From: Mesorhizobium liriopis
Lineage (GTDB): Bacteria; Pseudomonadota; Alphaproteobacteria; Rhizobiales; Rhizobiaceae
DNA length: 64,000 nucleotides
Direction: 5' to 3'
Assembly: GCF_024053505.1 (NCBI RefSeq)
Contig: NZ_JAMXQS010000003.1
Span: forward strand, 248,001-312,000
This document shows, piece after piece, positions 1 to 8,470 of the stretch; the stretch's first letter is position 1, and the number at the start of each line of letters is the position of its first letter. Both the position numbers and the translations under genes were made by a program. The notes beneath the pieces were generated by a model. It worked only from the letters and a program-made list of their open reading frames with translations, had not been told where the DNA came from and did no database searches.

Positions 1-310
1 CCAGCGTTCCGGCCAGAAGAGCGGCGAGGAGACCCAGCGGGATCGAGCCCGTCGAGTTGGACACCATCACCGCGACCATGCCGGCGAAGGCGACGATCGA
101 GCCCACGGAGAGGTCGAAGTCGCGCGAGGCGAGGCAGAACATCATGGTGCAAGCTACGATGCCGATCGTCACCACTGACTGCAGCAGCCCGAGGATGTTG
201 CGCTCGGACAGGAAATTCGGAACCGTCAGCGAAACGACGGCGAAAGCCAGAACAAAAATAACGAGAAGCCCCTGCTCGCCGAGGAGCACGCGCTTGAGGG
301 TGGCGGTCAT
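1..310 (-). CDS. araH: L-arabinose ABC transporter permease AraH (3' part cut by window edge)
   Basis: Inner-membrane permease of a CUT2-class sugar importer. The frame reads leftward from an ATG at 308-310 and leaves the window, so only the first ~103 residues are visible. They contain a first hydrophobic helix (around residues 14-33) and then FCLASRDFDLSVGSI. That matches the FCLASGDFDLSVAS motif known in E. coli AraH more closely than RbsC or XylH. The gene starts 4 nt after the araG stop, so it is the last visible gene of an araF-araG-araH operon. The arabinose assignment rests mainly on the similarity of AraF in the same operon. Confidence 0.85.
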   Translation of the reverse strand, partial: MTATLKRVLLGEQGLLVIFVLAFAVVSLTVPNFLSERNILGLLQSVVTIGIVACTMMFCLASRDFDLSVGSIVAFAGMVAVMVSNSTGSIPLGLLAALLAGTL

Positions 311-314
311 GAGA

Positions 315-1832
315 TCAAGCCCTTTGAGCAGCGGTTTGCGGGGTCTGTCGATCGGGCAGAGCGGCGGCCAGCAACACGCCTTCAGTGAATTCGCCGCGCT
401 TGAACTCGGCTGCAATGCGGCGCTCGCACATGACGAGGATGCGGTCTGAAATGCCCATTACCTCCGGCAGTTCGCTCGACACCACGACGATGGCGACGCC
501 CTGCTCGGCAAGACGGTAGAGGATGTCGTAGATTTCGGCCTTGGCGCCCACATCGATGCCGCGCGTCGGCTCGTCCACGATCAGGACATTGATGCCGGGC
601 TCGGACAGCCAGCGGGCGAGGATCACCTTCTGCTGGTTGCCGCCCGACAGGTTGACGATATCCTGTCGCCGCGACGGCGTGCGGATACGCAAAGCCTCGA
701 TGAAGCGATCGGCAACGGAGGCTTCTCGGCGCGGATTGATCACACCGAGCGGCGAATAGTGACGGCGCGATGCGATCACCACATTCTCGCCGACCGAACG
801 CCCCTGCACGATGCCGTCCGCCTTGCGGTCTTCCGGACAAAGCACGAGCCCTGCACGAATCGAGCGGCGGGGGCTGCCGAGCGCCAGCGGTGCGCCATCG
901 AGAGCCACGCTTCCGCCGTTGGGCTGGTCAGCCCCGTAGACGAGGCGCATCAGTTCGGAGCGCCCAGCACCGACCAAGCCGAAGAAGCCGAGTATCTCGC
1001 CGGCTCGCGCTTCAAAGCTTGCCGGTTCCGGCACACGCGGGCCGTGAAGGCCTTGGACCGAAAGGCGCACGGCGCCACTCTCACGCGGCCGCCAGCCCCA
1101 GATATCGGCGATCTCGCGCCCGACCATTTCCGAAACGAGGCGGTCACGCGTTACGACTTCCATGGTCTCGTGGTGGGCGGCGAGCCTGCCGTCGCGCAGA
1201 ACCGTGCAACCGTCGCAAAGGCGGAATATTTCGTCCAAGCGGTGCGAAACATAGATGATGACCTTGCCGGCTTGGCGCAGGCGGTCGATCAGGCGAAACA
1301 GCACCTCGCTTTCGCGCGAGGATAGCGACGAGGTGGGTTCGTCGAGCGCGAGCACGCGGGCGTCGATCATCACCGCCTTGGCGATCTCGATCATCTGCCG
1401 CTCGCCGATCGATAGGCTCGACACGCGGGCGCGAGGATCGACATCGATGCCGATCTCCTTCAGCACGCGGCCGACTTCCTCGAAAAGCGCACGAAAGCCC
1501 ACCACGCCGCCTCTAGCTGGAAAGCGGCCGAGGCGCAGGTTCTCGGCCACCGACAATTCGGGAACGAGCTGCAATTCCTGATGCACCACCACGACACCGG
1601 CGTCGAAGGCATCGCGCGTGGACGCATAGGCCTGGGTGTTGCCGTCGATGCGGATTTCGCCTTCGTCGGCGCGCTGGTCGCCCGACAGCAAGCGGATCAA
1701 CGTAGATTTGCCCGCGCCATTCTCGCCCATCAGCCCGTGAACGCTGCCTTTGCGCACGCCGAAGCTGACGGACGACAAGGCCTTGACGCCCGGGTAGGTC
1801 TTGGAAATATCGGAAAACTCGAGAAACGCCAT
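315..1832 (-). CDS. araG: L-arabinose ABC transporter ATP-binding protein AraG
   Basis: Cytoplasmic ATPase with two fused ABC domains that energises arabinose uptake. The protein is 505 residues, matching the ~504 of E. coli AraG. The first half has a Walker A GENGAGKST and the signature LSIGERQMIEIAKA. The second half has LSGGNQQKVILARW and a Walker B ending in VDEPTRGID, and its Walker A is degenerate (GLVGAGRSE), as is normal for this family. The frame is open further upstream to 2000, but homology begins at MAFLEFSDISKTYPG, so ATG 1832 is chosen. It lies 62 nt downstream of araF, across a hairpin, and 4 nt before araH. Confidence 0.93.
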   Translation of the reverse strand: MAFLEFSDISKTYPGVKALSSVSFGVRKGSVHGLMGENGAGKSTLIRLLSGDQRADEGEIRIDGNTQAYASTRDAFDAGVVVVHQELQLVPELSVAENLRLGRFPARGGVVGFRALFEEVGRVLKEIGIDVDPRARVSSLSIGERQMIEIAKAVMIDARVLALDEPTSSLSSRESEVLFRLIDRLRQAGKVIIYVSHRLDEIFRLCDGCTVLRDGRLAAHHETMEVVTRDRLVSEMVGREIADIWGWRPRESGAVRLSVQGLHGPRVPEPASFEARAGEILGFFGLVGAGRSELMRLVYGADQPNGGSVALDGAPLALGSPRRSIRAGLVLCPEDRKADGIVQGRSVGENVVIASRRHYSPLGVINPRREASVADRFIEALRIRTPSRRQDIVNLSGGNQQKVILARWLSEPGINVLIVDEPTRGIDVGAKAEIYDILYRLAEQGVAIVVVSSELPEVMGISDRILVMCERRIAAEFKRGEFTEGVLLAAALPDRQTPQTAAQRA

Positions 1833-1851
1833 CCGCCTATGCCCGAACATG

Positions 1852-1885
1852 TCTCTGCCGGCAGCATTCGCGCAGCCGGCAGAGA
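1852..1885 (-). terminator. Intercistronic hairpin between araF and araG
   Basis: Perfect 11-bp inverted repeat, TCTCTGCCGGC at 1852-1862 and GCCGGCAGAGA at 1875-1885, with a 12-nt loop, just after the araF stop. There is no U-tract. In CUT2-type operons such structures often protect or attenuate mRNA so that the binding protein is made in excess over ATPase and permease. That role is inferred here. Confidence 0.6.
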
Positions 1886-1894
1886 AATCGCTGA

Positions 1895-2878
1895 TTACTG
1901 GATACCGAGTTCCTTGCGCACGGCCTCGTAGTCGCCGCGCGTGGCGAGCTGGCCGCTGGTAAGAATCAGCTTTTCCGGCTCCTTGTCGTTGGCAATCCAC
2001 TCATACATGTTCAGCGCCGTTTCATAGCCGTGACGCTTGGGACTGATGATCACGGTGCCGAAGAAGCCGGTCGGGCTGGGCTTCTTGAACTCGTTGATCG
2101 CCGACTCCGCCCCACCGATGCCGACGCCGATCACGTTCTCGGCAGGAATGCCCACGCCTTCGGTCGCGCGCACCGCGCCCAGCACCGCCTCGTCGTTCAG
2201 GCCGACCGCGATCCAGTGCTTAATCTCAGGATGGGCGTTGACCACGGTGGTCGCTGCATTGAGCGCGGCTTCGGTGTCGGTCTTCGCCTGCGGCGCGTTG
2301 AAGATATTGGCTGCAGGAAAACCTGCCTTCTCGATCACCGAGGTGGCGCCCGTCACGCGGTCCACTGCCGTCGGCAACTGGTCATAGGAAACCTTGATGG
2401 CGCCCACTTCCGCCATGTTCCAGTTGCGCTTCTTTATCTCGTCCACGATGGCCTGACCGACGGCCTCGCCGATCTTGGTGGCGGAAATACCCATATGCGG
2501 CACGTCCTCAATGGGCTGTCCACCATTGTCGACCAGACGGTCGTCCACGGTCATCAGCTTAAGGTCGTTGGCGGCGGCCTTGGCGACGATGCCGGGCCCA
2601 AGCTTTACATCGGGCGTGCAGATGATGAAGCCCTGCGCGCCCTGTGCACCTAGATTGTCGATGGCCGACTGCACCTTTTCGCCGTCCTCGGCGCCAATTT
2701 CGACCAGCGTGAAGCCCTTTTCCTTGGCTGCCTCCTGGGCAAATTTCCACTCATCCTGAAACCAGGGCTCTTCTGGCTGCTTCACAACGAAGCCGATTTT
2801 CACGTCCTGTGCGAAGGACGCGCTTGATGCCAAAAGCAGTGCCGCGCCCGCCAGAACGGCGCGCTTCCAAAACTTCAT
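1895..2878 (-). CDS. araF: L-arabinose-binding periplasmic protein AraF
   Basis: Periplasmic solute-binding protein of the arabinose importer, 327 residues. A Sec signal peptide (MKFWKRAVLAGAALLLASSA..., cleavage probably after SFA, around residue 23) precedes the mature start QDVKIGFVVKQPEEPWFQDE. E. coli AraF has the near-identical GFLVKQPEEPWFQTEW. Further AraF-like blocks are GFIICTPDVKLGPGIVAKA and KHWIAVGLNDEAVLGAVRAT, so the family call is strong. A GGGAGGAAATC Shine-Dalgarno region lies directly before the ATG. It is the first gene of araFGH and diverges from the GntR gene, the likely regulator. Arabinose metabolic enzymes are not in the window. Confidence 0.93.
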   Translation of the reverse strand: MKFWKRAVLAGAALLLASSASFAQDVKIGFVVKQPEEPWFQDEWKFAQEAAKEKGFTLVEIGAEDGEKVQSAIDNLGAQGAQGFIICTPDVKLGPGIVAKAAANDLKLMTVDDRLVDNGGQPIEDVPHMGISATKIGEAVGQAIVDEIKKRNWNMAEVGAIKVSYDQLPTAVDRVTGATSVIEKAGFPAANIFNAPQAKTDTEAALNAATTVVNAHPEIKHWIAVGLNDEAVLGAVRATEGVGIPAENVIGVGIGGAESAINEFKKPSPTGFFGTVIISPKRHGYETALNMYEWIANDKEPEKLILTSGQLATRGDYEAVRKELGIQ

Positions 2879-3035
2879 GATTTCCTCCCAAATATGTCAA
2901 CCGCCCGGGGGCAGTTCACCAATTCATAGGCCCGATTGGTCAGACTCGTCAATATTAGAGTATGACTTATTCAGTAGGTTGTCTGAAGTTTACAATTGCG
3001 TCAGAGAAGGAAAATATCGGCAGAAAGGAAAGACC

Positions 3036-3776
3036 GTGCCAGCAACCGCAGCCAGGGCCTTTTCCGAGCCCAAGCCGCAATCACGACCCAAGCCACGGGT
3101 GGGGCGCGATTTCGTGGCTGCACTTGCCCGACTGATCGTCGAAGATCGCTTCCCCCCAGGCTCGACCCTGCCACGCGAACAAGACCTGTGTTCAGAATTC
3201 GCGATTAGCCGCACGGTGGTGCGCGAGGCGCTGAAAACCCTCGAATCCAAGGGGGTCGTCCGTTCCCGCCCACGCGCAGGCACGCTTGTACGCGAGCGCG
3301 TCGAATGGAACTTGCTCGATGCCGACTTGCTCGATTGGATGGGTGACGCAGTGGTAGACAGCGAACTGCTGGCATCCGTGCTTGAAGCCCGCCGCGCGGT
3401 GGAACCGTTCGCAGCCGAGTTGGCCGCGAACCGCGCGAGCCTTTCGGATGTCGCAGCGCTTTATCGAGCTTGGGAAGCCATGCGGGATGCCAGGCCCGAC
3501 GACAATGCAGCCTTCACCGCGGCGGATGTCGAATTTCATCGTGTGCTGCTGCACGCGAGCGGCAATCGTGTCTTCATCCAGCTTTCCGGCGTGATCGATG
3601 CCGCGCTCACCCGCGCGCTAGACCGCGCCAACCGCTCCGTGCACACGCATCAGGAAACGGTCGAGGTTCATGGCCGCCTAGTGGAAGCCTTGCGCATGCG
3701 CGACCGCGAGGCCGCGCGCAAAGCTTCAGAAGACATCCTTGCGACCGCTGCGCGCGATCTCAAGCAGATGGAATAA
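3036..3776 (+). CDS. GntR-family (FadR/FCD subfamily) transcriptional regulator, probably of araFGH
   Basis: DNA-binding regulator of 246 residues. The N-terminal winged helix shows PPGSTLPREQDLCSEF and ISRTVVREALKTLESKGVV (about residues 35-75). The FCD ligand-binding domain has DVEFHRVLLHASGN around residue 165 and a later VHTHQETVEVH stretch, which may supply the metal-binding histidines. A longer open frame reaches back to 2877, overlapping the araF start. GTG 3036 is preferred because GAAAGGAAAG sits just upstream and the earlier residues look non-coding. It is divergently transcribed from araF, which suggests arabinose-responsive control of that operon. Ligand and operator are not demonstrated. 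Confidence 0.85.
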   Translation: MPATAARAFSEPKPQSRPKPRVGRDFVAALARLIVEDRFPPGSTLPREQDLCSEFAISRTVVREALKTLESKGVVRSRPRAGTLVRERVEWNLLDADLLDWMGDAVVDSELLASVLEARRAVEPFAAELAANRASLSDVAALYRAWEAMRDARPDDNAAFTAADVEFHRVLLHASGNRVFIQLSGVIDAALTRALDRANRSVHTHQETVEVHGRLVEALRMRDREAARKASEDILATAARDLKQME

Positions 3777-3831
3777 CCTCTTCTGAAAGCCCTCAACTTA
3801 ACAGTCAGGTTTGACACCGGATATGGCTGCT

Positions 3832-4024
3832 GTATCGGGTGGCAACCCTTCGCCAGTCTTAGACACGGCCGAACATGGTCCCGCCATCGCAGACCGTTGC
3901 GGTTGACAAAGATGATGCCGCTCAACACCCGCCGATCATCGACACCCAGCCTGCCATGGCTCTTTAAAAAGAACGGCCGCAAGCGCTCCATCTGCTCGTC
4001 CGTCAGCCAGAACGGGTCGCTCAT
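3832..4024 (-). pseudogene. IS5-family transposase remnant, N- and C-termini joined by an internal deletion
   Basis: From ATG 4024 the minus strand encodes MSDPFWLTDEQMERLRPFFL followed by a stretch ending NRNGLRWRD at 3878. This is the N-terminus of IS5-group (IS427-like) transposases. Immediately after, in the +1 frame, it reads TMFGRV-stop-DWRRVATRY, ending at 3832. That matches the family's extreme C-terminus (IEIMFGRLKDWRRVATRYDRC). The central ~200 codons, including the DDE catalytic core, are absent, and there is a frameshift and a stop. The upstream leader ending GCAAGGAGACTGCAG is also typical of these elements. Clear terminal inverted repeats and target duplications were not found. 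In 4025-4284 I see only this leader and no gene. Confidence 0.8.
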
Positions 4025-4284
4025 CTGCAGTCTCCTTGCGGAGCCTGAATCAGATCGACACCCCATATCAGTAGGTCCTGAGCCTAGGCCCCCATCGACC
4101 GCAAGGCACACGGCGCTCACAAGAGAAGCACTATTCATCTGAGATCATGAAGAGGGCGGCAAGTGCGCTCTCTTAGGGTCGCGAGTTCGCTTGGATGCAG
4201 TCCAGCGTTCGGGCGCGCCGCACCAGAGATCAGCCGGATCCCATGAAAGCGAAGCATTAAGCTATATGAAAGGAGGAGCCCAAA

Positions 4285-5037
4285 CTACCCGCTGTGGTAG
4301 CCGCCATCCACTGGCAGGGTAACGCCCGAAATGAAATTGGCTGCCGGTGACGAGAGAAACAGTGCGGCGCCAACAAGGTCGTTGATGCTGCCCCAGCGCT
4401 TGAGCGCGGAACGGTCGGCAATGCGAGCCTCGTCCGCTGGATTTTCCCACAGAGCTCGGGTCATGTCGGTACGGTGGTAACCAGGCGCAATCGCATTGAC
4501 GCGGACGCCGTTCTTGCCGAAGCGGTGTGCGAGTGCGCGTGTGAGGCCGACAATGCCGGTTTTGCTCGCGGTATAGGCGGGCACTTCCGCATCGGCCAGA
4601 TAGCTCAGCATTGAGGCAAAGTTGACAACGGAACCTCTACTTGCCTCGAGCTTCGGCAAAGCTGCCATGGTCAAACGGAAGGCGCTGTTGAGATTGACGT
4701 CCATGACGTCGAGAAACGCGTCTTCAGTCCACTCTGCGCCCGGACGCGCTATGCCTTGGGCGTTGACGAGCACATCGACAACCGGCTGGCGCGCCATGAA
4801 CGCATCTACCGCCGACCTGTCGCGCACGTCGAGCGCCTCGAAACGTACGTCCTTATTGGCAGGGTCTTGTTCGCTCGCGACAATCTTTTGAGCTGAGCTG
4901 CCCGTTGCTACCACATGGGCGCCGAGGCTTGCGAAACCCCGCGCGATCGCCTGGCCGATGCCGCTCGAGGCGCCTGAGACGATCACATGCCGGCCTTGAA
5001 ACAGGTCGCGCGCGAAGCTTGCCACTAATGCCTCCAT
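4285..5037 (-). CDS. SDR-family NAD(P)-dependent oxidoreductase
   Basis: Classical short-chain dehydrogenase of 250 residues. The Rossmann glycine motif is GASSGIGQAIA (about residues 20-30). VNAQGIA replaces the usual NNAG, and the catalytic pair is YTASK with an upstream Ser in VVNFASMLS. The C-terminus is PVDGGYHSG. It is the last gene of a seven-gene minus-strand operon, 22 nt after the GldA-like gene. The context suggests oxidation or reduction of a polyol or keto-sugar intermediate. The exact substrate cannot be read from the sequence. Confidence 0.85.
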   Translation of the reverse strand: MEALVASFARDLFQGRHVIVSGASSGIGQAIARGFASLGAHVVATGSSAQKIVASEQDPANKDVRFEALDVRDRSAVDAFMARQPVVDVLVNAQGIARPGAEWTEDAFLDVMDVNLNSAFRLTMAALPKLEASRGSVVNFASMLSYLADAEVPAYTASKTGIVGLTRALAHRFGKNGVRVNAIAPGYHRTDMTRALWENPADEARIADRSALKRWGSINDLVGAALFLSSPAANFISGVTLPVDGGYHSG

Positions 5038-5059
5038 GATGCTTTCCTCCTCGCTTCGT

Positions 5060-6124
5060 TCAGATCAGCGCTGTCAACGCTTCGACCACCATCGCTGGCG
5101 TCACTGGAATGGGCTCGTTGTGGATGATCTCGCCTGAACGGCAGGCCCGCGCGGCGATGGTTTGCAGCTTCTCTTCGGTCGCATCCTTGATGCCGATGTC
5201 GCGCAAGCGCACCGGCAGGCGAACGCTTTCGCAGAAGGCACGGACGCGGGCCAACTCGGCTTCTTCCTTGTGAAGCTTGAGCCCTGCGAGCACGCCGATC
5301 GCAACCTTCTCACCATGGAGATGGTGATGCACATCTTCGAGTTCGCAGAGCCCGTGATGGATGGCATGGGCAGCAGCCACCCCGCCCGACTCAAAACCGA
5401 TGCCGGAGAGAAGGATATTAGCTTCGACCACGCGTTCGAGCGCGGGGCCTGCTGTTTTGGCGTCGCATTCGGCGAGCGCGTCCGCTCCGAACGCGAAGAT
5501 AGCATCACGGCAGGATGAGGCGACCGTAAAAGCTAGAGGCAGCCCCGGCATGCCAAGGCAGTTGTGCGCGCCACTCTGTCGGCAGCTTTCAGCTTCGTAG
5601 AAGGTCGCGAGCGCATCGCCGATGCCTGCCGCCAGAAAGCGCGCGGGGGAATTGGCGATGATCGCCGTGTCGGCCAGAACGAGGTCAGGATTGCGCGGCA
5701 GGAAGCTGTCATAGGCGACCGTGCCGTCGTCGTTATAGACCACGGCCAACGCGCTGCACGGCGCATCCGAGGCAGCGATAGTCGGCACGACGATAACGGG
5801 CAGAGCGCAGTCTCGCGCGGCAGCCTTGGCGGTGTCGATCGCCTTGCCACCACCGGCACCCACGATCACGCCGGCCCCATGGGCTCTTGCGGCTTCCACC
5901 ATCCGGCGGATTTCGGATTCGGAACACTCACCGCCATGTTCGAATATTTGCGCTTCGACATGTCCTCGCATCGCGGTTTCGACCGGTTCGCGCAGAAACG
6001 CGACCACGCCTTTGTCGAGAACTACAAGCGCGTGTGGAGCGAAGGCCATCGCCTCCACGCCGAGGCGATCGAGAATACCCGGGCCCTGCAGGTAGCGGCC
6101 GGGAAAGCGAACTCCCTTGACCAT
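5060..6124 (-). CDS. Iron-containing alcohol dehydrogenase, glycerol dehydrogenase (GldA)-like
   Basis: Metal-dependent NAD dehydrogenase closely resembling GldA, which oxidises glycerol to dihydroxyacetone. Shared blocks include GAGGGKAIDTAKA (NAD site), PTIAASDAPCSALAV, and the three zinc/iron ligand regions GIGDALATF (Asp), AAHAIHHGL (His) and HHHLHGEKVAIG (His). ATG 6124 is chosen because AAGGGAAGC precedes it. An earlier in-frame ATG at 6157 would overlap the upstream SDR. The length is 354 residues against ~367 for E. coli GldA. Lying inside a sugar/polyol operon, it may act on a longer polyol or on a released three-carbon unit rather than free glycerol. Confidence 0.85.
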   Translation of the reverse strand: MVKGVRFPGRYLQGPGILDRLGVEAMAFAPHALVVLDKGVVAFLREPVETAMRGHVEAQIFEHGGECSESEIRRMVEAARAHGAGVIVGAGGGKAIDTAKAAARDCALPVIVVPTIAASDAPCSALAVVYNDDGTVAYDSFLPRNPDLVLADTAIIANSPARFLAAGIGDALATFYEAESCRQSGAHNCLGMPGLPLAFTVASSCRDAIFAFGADALAECDAKTAGPALERVVEANILLSGIGFESGGVAAAHAIHHGLCELEDVHHHLHGEKVAIGVLAGLKLHKEEAELARVRAFCESVRLPVRLRDIGIKDATEEKLQTIAARACRSGEIIHNEPIPVTPAMVVEALTALI

Positions 6125-6134
6125 GCTGCTTCCC

Positions 6135-6908
6135 TTACCAGCAGACATAGCCGCCATCCGCCAGAACGATCGATCCGGTCATGAGGCTCGAGGCGTCGCT
6201 GGCCAGGAACAGGATCACGGACGCCACCTCGTCGGTGCGGCCCAGCCGGTTCATTGGAGTGCCGCCGACCCAGTGGCGGTACATCTCCGGATCGTCATAG
6301 ACATAAGCGTTCATCTCGGTCTCGATATAAGTCGGCGCAACCGAGTTCACGCGCACGCCACGCGCACCCCATTCCGCCGCAAGCGAGCGCGTCAGGTGAT
6401 GAACGCCAGCCTTGGATGCGTTGTAGTTCGCCTGCTCCTGCGGCCGGTTGACGATGAAACCCGACATCGAGCCGACATTGACGATGGTTCCCGAACCGCG
6501 TTCCAACATGGCCTTGCCGAACGCTCGACAGCACCAGAAGACGCCGTTGAGATTGACGTCGATCACCTTTTTCCAGATATCGTCGGCCATCGTCTCGGCT
6601 GGATGGTTGGAGATCGCGATGCCGGCATTGTTGACGAGAACGTCGACCTGGCCGTGACGCGCAAGGATCGTTTCGCAGACCGTTTCCACGGCGCGCGCAT
6701 CAGTCACGTCAAGCTGCTCGCCTTCCACCTTGTAGCTCTTCGCCGCGAGGCTTTCGACCGCGCCACGGAGAAGTTCATCATTCATGTCGGTGAGAACGAC
6801 GGTGGCCCCGGCTTCGGCGAGCGCTTCCACGGCGGACAGGCCGATGCCGCGCGCAGCACCCGTCACCACGGCGACTTTGCCGGTCAGCTTGAACTTGTCG
6901 AGATACAT
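6135..6908 (-). CDS. SDR-family polyol dehydrogenase, galactitol 2-dehydrogenase-like
   Basis: 257-residue short-chain dehydrogenase. It has TGAARGIG (NAD site), NNAGIA, a catalytic Ser in NVGSMSGFIVNRPQ, and YNASKAGVHHLTRSLAAEW with the Tyr/Lys pair. The run from GSMSG-IVNRPQ to the C-terminal DGGY-CW follows the Rhodobacter galactitol 2-dehydrogenase subfamily closely. That subfamily oxidises secondary hydroxyls of C4-C6 polyols. It sits 45 nt after the FGGY kinase and 10 nt before the GldA-like gene. The likely role is oxidation of an imported polyol to a ketose before phosphorylation; the actual substrate is unknown. Confidence 0.85.
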   Translation of the reverse strand: MYLDKFKLTGKVAVVTGAARGIGLSAVEALAEAGATVVLTDMNDELLRGAVESLAAKSYKVEGEQLDVTDARAVETVCETILARHGQVDVLVNNAGIAISNHPAETMADDIWKKVIDVNLNGVFWCCRAFGKAMLERGSGTIVNVGSMSGFIVNRPQEQANYNASKAGVHHLTRSLAAEWGARGVRVNSVAPTYIETEMNAYVYDDPEMYRHWVGGTPMNRLGRTDEVASVILFLASDASSLMTGSIVLADGGYVCW

Positions 6909-6953
6909 GCTTGATGCCTTTCGGTCGGCGAGATGATGATCAGGGCGCGGAAG

Positions 6954-8453
6954 TCAGGCCAGCGTGTCGAGATCGTCGTAGAGGGCTTGAGAGTGGTGGT
7001 AGAGCTTTTCCCAGACCACCTGCATGTGCCGGTAGGTGTCCACCCAGCGCGGATCGGGCGTGATCTCGCGTCCGTAGCGTACGAGCGCCGAGGCGGCAGC
7101 CGTCGCTGACGAGAAGCGACCGGTCGCCACGCCTGCCATTGCCGCGCAGCCGATCAGGCCGCATTCCGCTTCTTCGGGCACGAGAATTGGTGTGTTATAG
7201 GCGCTGGCCTTGATCTTGAGCCAAAGCTCGGTCCGCGATCCGCCGCCCGAGGCAATGATGCGCTCGGGCGCGCCACCTGCGATTTCGTTCATCATGCGTA
7301 GATGCCGCGCGACACCGAAAGCGACACCCTCGAGCACCGCGCGGTGCAGGTGAGCAAGCCCGTGCGACGCCGCAATACCGAAGAACTGTGCACGCGCGTT
7401 GCGATGCGTACCGAACCGTTCACCGGTTAGATAGGGCATGAACAAGAGACGATCGGAGCCGGCAGGCGCTTTCGCGGCTTCCGCCACGATATCGGCATAG
7501 GACAATGCCTTGTCGTGAAAGGCGCGGCGCGCCCAGCGCATTCCATCGCCGCCGGTTTCGAGCAGCATGAAGGCACCCCAGTCGCCTTCCACCGTGCCGA
7601 TATTGGAGATTTCAGGGTGAAGCAGCGGGTCCTCGGTGACAAGGGTCACAATGCAGGACGTGCCGAGCATTTCAGAGCCGAGGCCGGGACGGCATACGCC
7701 CGAGCCCAGAAGGGCCACCGGAAAATCGCCGCCACCCACAAGAACAGGTGTTCCCTCGCGCAAGCCCGTCTCGGCGGCCGCAGCGGCGTTTACGGTGCCC
7801 AGAATGTCGAGTGAGTTGCGGATGGGCGCAAGCTTGGCACGATCGAGCCCGAGCCGCTCGCAGATTTCGCCCGACCAGTCTCCGGTTCCCGGATTCATCA
7901 GGAACGAGCACGCGGCTTCCGTGCGGTCCATGGCCGGCAAGCCCGTCAGCCGAAAATTCACATAGTCCTTGGGCATGAGGACGGCACTGGCGCTCGCATA
8001 AGCTTCCGGATCGTTGTCGCGGATCCATTGGAGCTTGAAGGCGGGCCAAGCGGGCGTGGGCGGATTGCCGGTCTTGGAAAGATACTCGCTCGGGTCGTTT
8101 CGCGCCTCGAAGAGAGAAACGAAATCCATGGTGCGCTTGTCGTTCCAGAGCGGCACGGCCTCGCGCGTCAGGTTGCCGGCGCTGTCGATCAGAACCGTGC
8201 CATGCATCTGGCCGCAGGCGGCAACCGCCGCAATCCGATCGCGCGCGCCGGGAAGCGCGTCCAGCACTTTTCGCACCGACACGACAACGCCTTTCCACCA
8301 ATCGGCGGGGCGCTGTTCGGACCAGCCGAAAGCCGGCACGATCTGATCGTGCTCGCGCACGGACACTGCGAGAATGCGGCCTGCTTCGTCGACCAGGCCG
8401 GCACGGACGCTGCCCGTTCCGACATCGATGGCAAGAGTGAGGTCATTAGCCAT
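6954..8453 (-). CDS. FGGY-family carbohydrate kinase, xylulokinase-like
   Basis: 499-residue sugar kinase with the FGGY-family layout of two actin-like ATPase domains. The N-terminal phosphate motif is LAIDVGTGSVRAGLVDEAG. AACGQMHGTVLID is the substrate-side motif, with Gln-Met-His as in xylulokinases. VGGGDFPVALLGSG and IIASGGGSRTELWLKIKA mark the C-terminal ATP-binding domain. It is cotranscribed with a ribose-type importer and two SDRs, 17 nt after the permease gene. It probably phosphorylates a ketose or polyol taken up by that system. The family does not allow a confident sugar assignment from sequence alone. Confidence 0.88.
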   Translation of the reverse strand: MANDLTLAIDVGTGSVRAGLVDEAGRILAVSVREHDQIVPAFGWSEQRPADWWKGVVVSVRKVLDALPGARDRIAAVAACGQMHGTVLIDSAGNLTREAVPLWNDKRTMDFVSLFEARNDPSEYLSKTGNPPTPAWPAFKLQWIRDNDPEAYASASAVLMPKDYVNFRLTGLPAMDRTEAACSFLMNPGTGDWSGEICERLGLDRAKLAPIRNSLDILGTVNAAAAAETGLREGTPVLVGGGDFPVALLGSGVCRPGLGSEMLGTSCIVTLVTEDPLLHPEISNIGTVEGDWGAFMLLETGGDGMRWARRAFHDKALSYADIVAEAAKAPAGSDRLLFMPYLTGERFGTHRNARAQFFGIAASHGLAHLHRAVLEGVAFGVARHLRMMNEIAGGAPERIIASGGGSRTELWLKIKASAYNTPILVPEEAECGLIGCAAMAGVATGRFSSATAAASALVRYGREITPDPRWVDTYRHMQVVWEKLYHHSQALYDDLDTLA

Positions 8454-8470
8454 GGGGATGCGAGGCAGGT

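Noticed and set aside
6125-6157. Upstream start of the GldA-like gene at 6157
   Set aside because: It would overlap the preceding SDR gene and has no ribosome site, whereas ATG 6124 has AAGGGAAG upstream.
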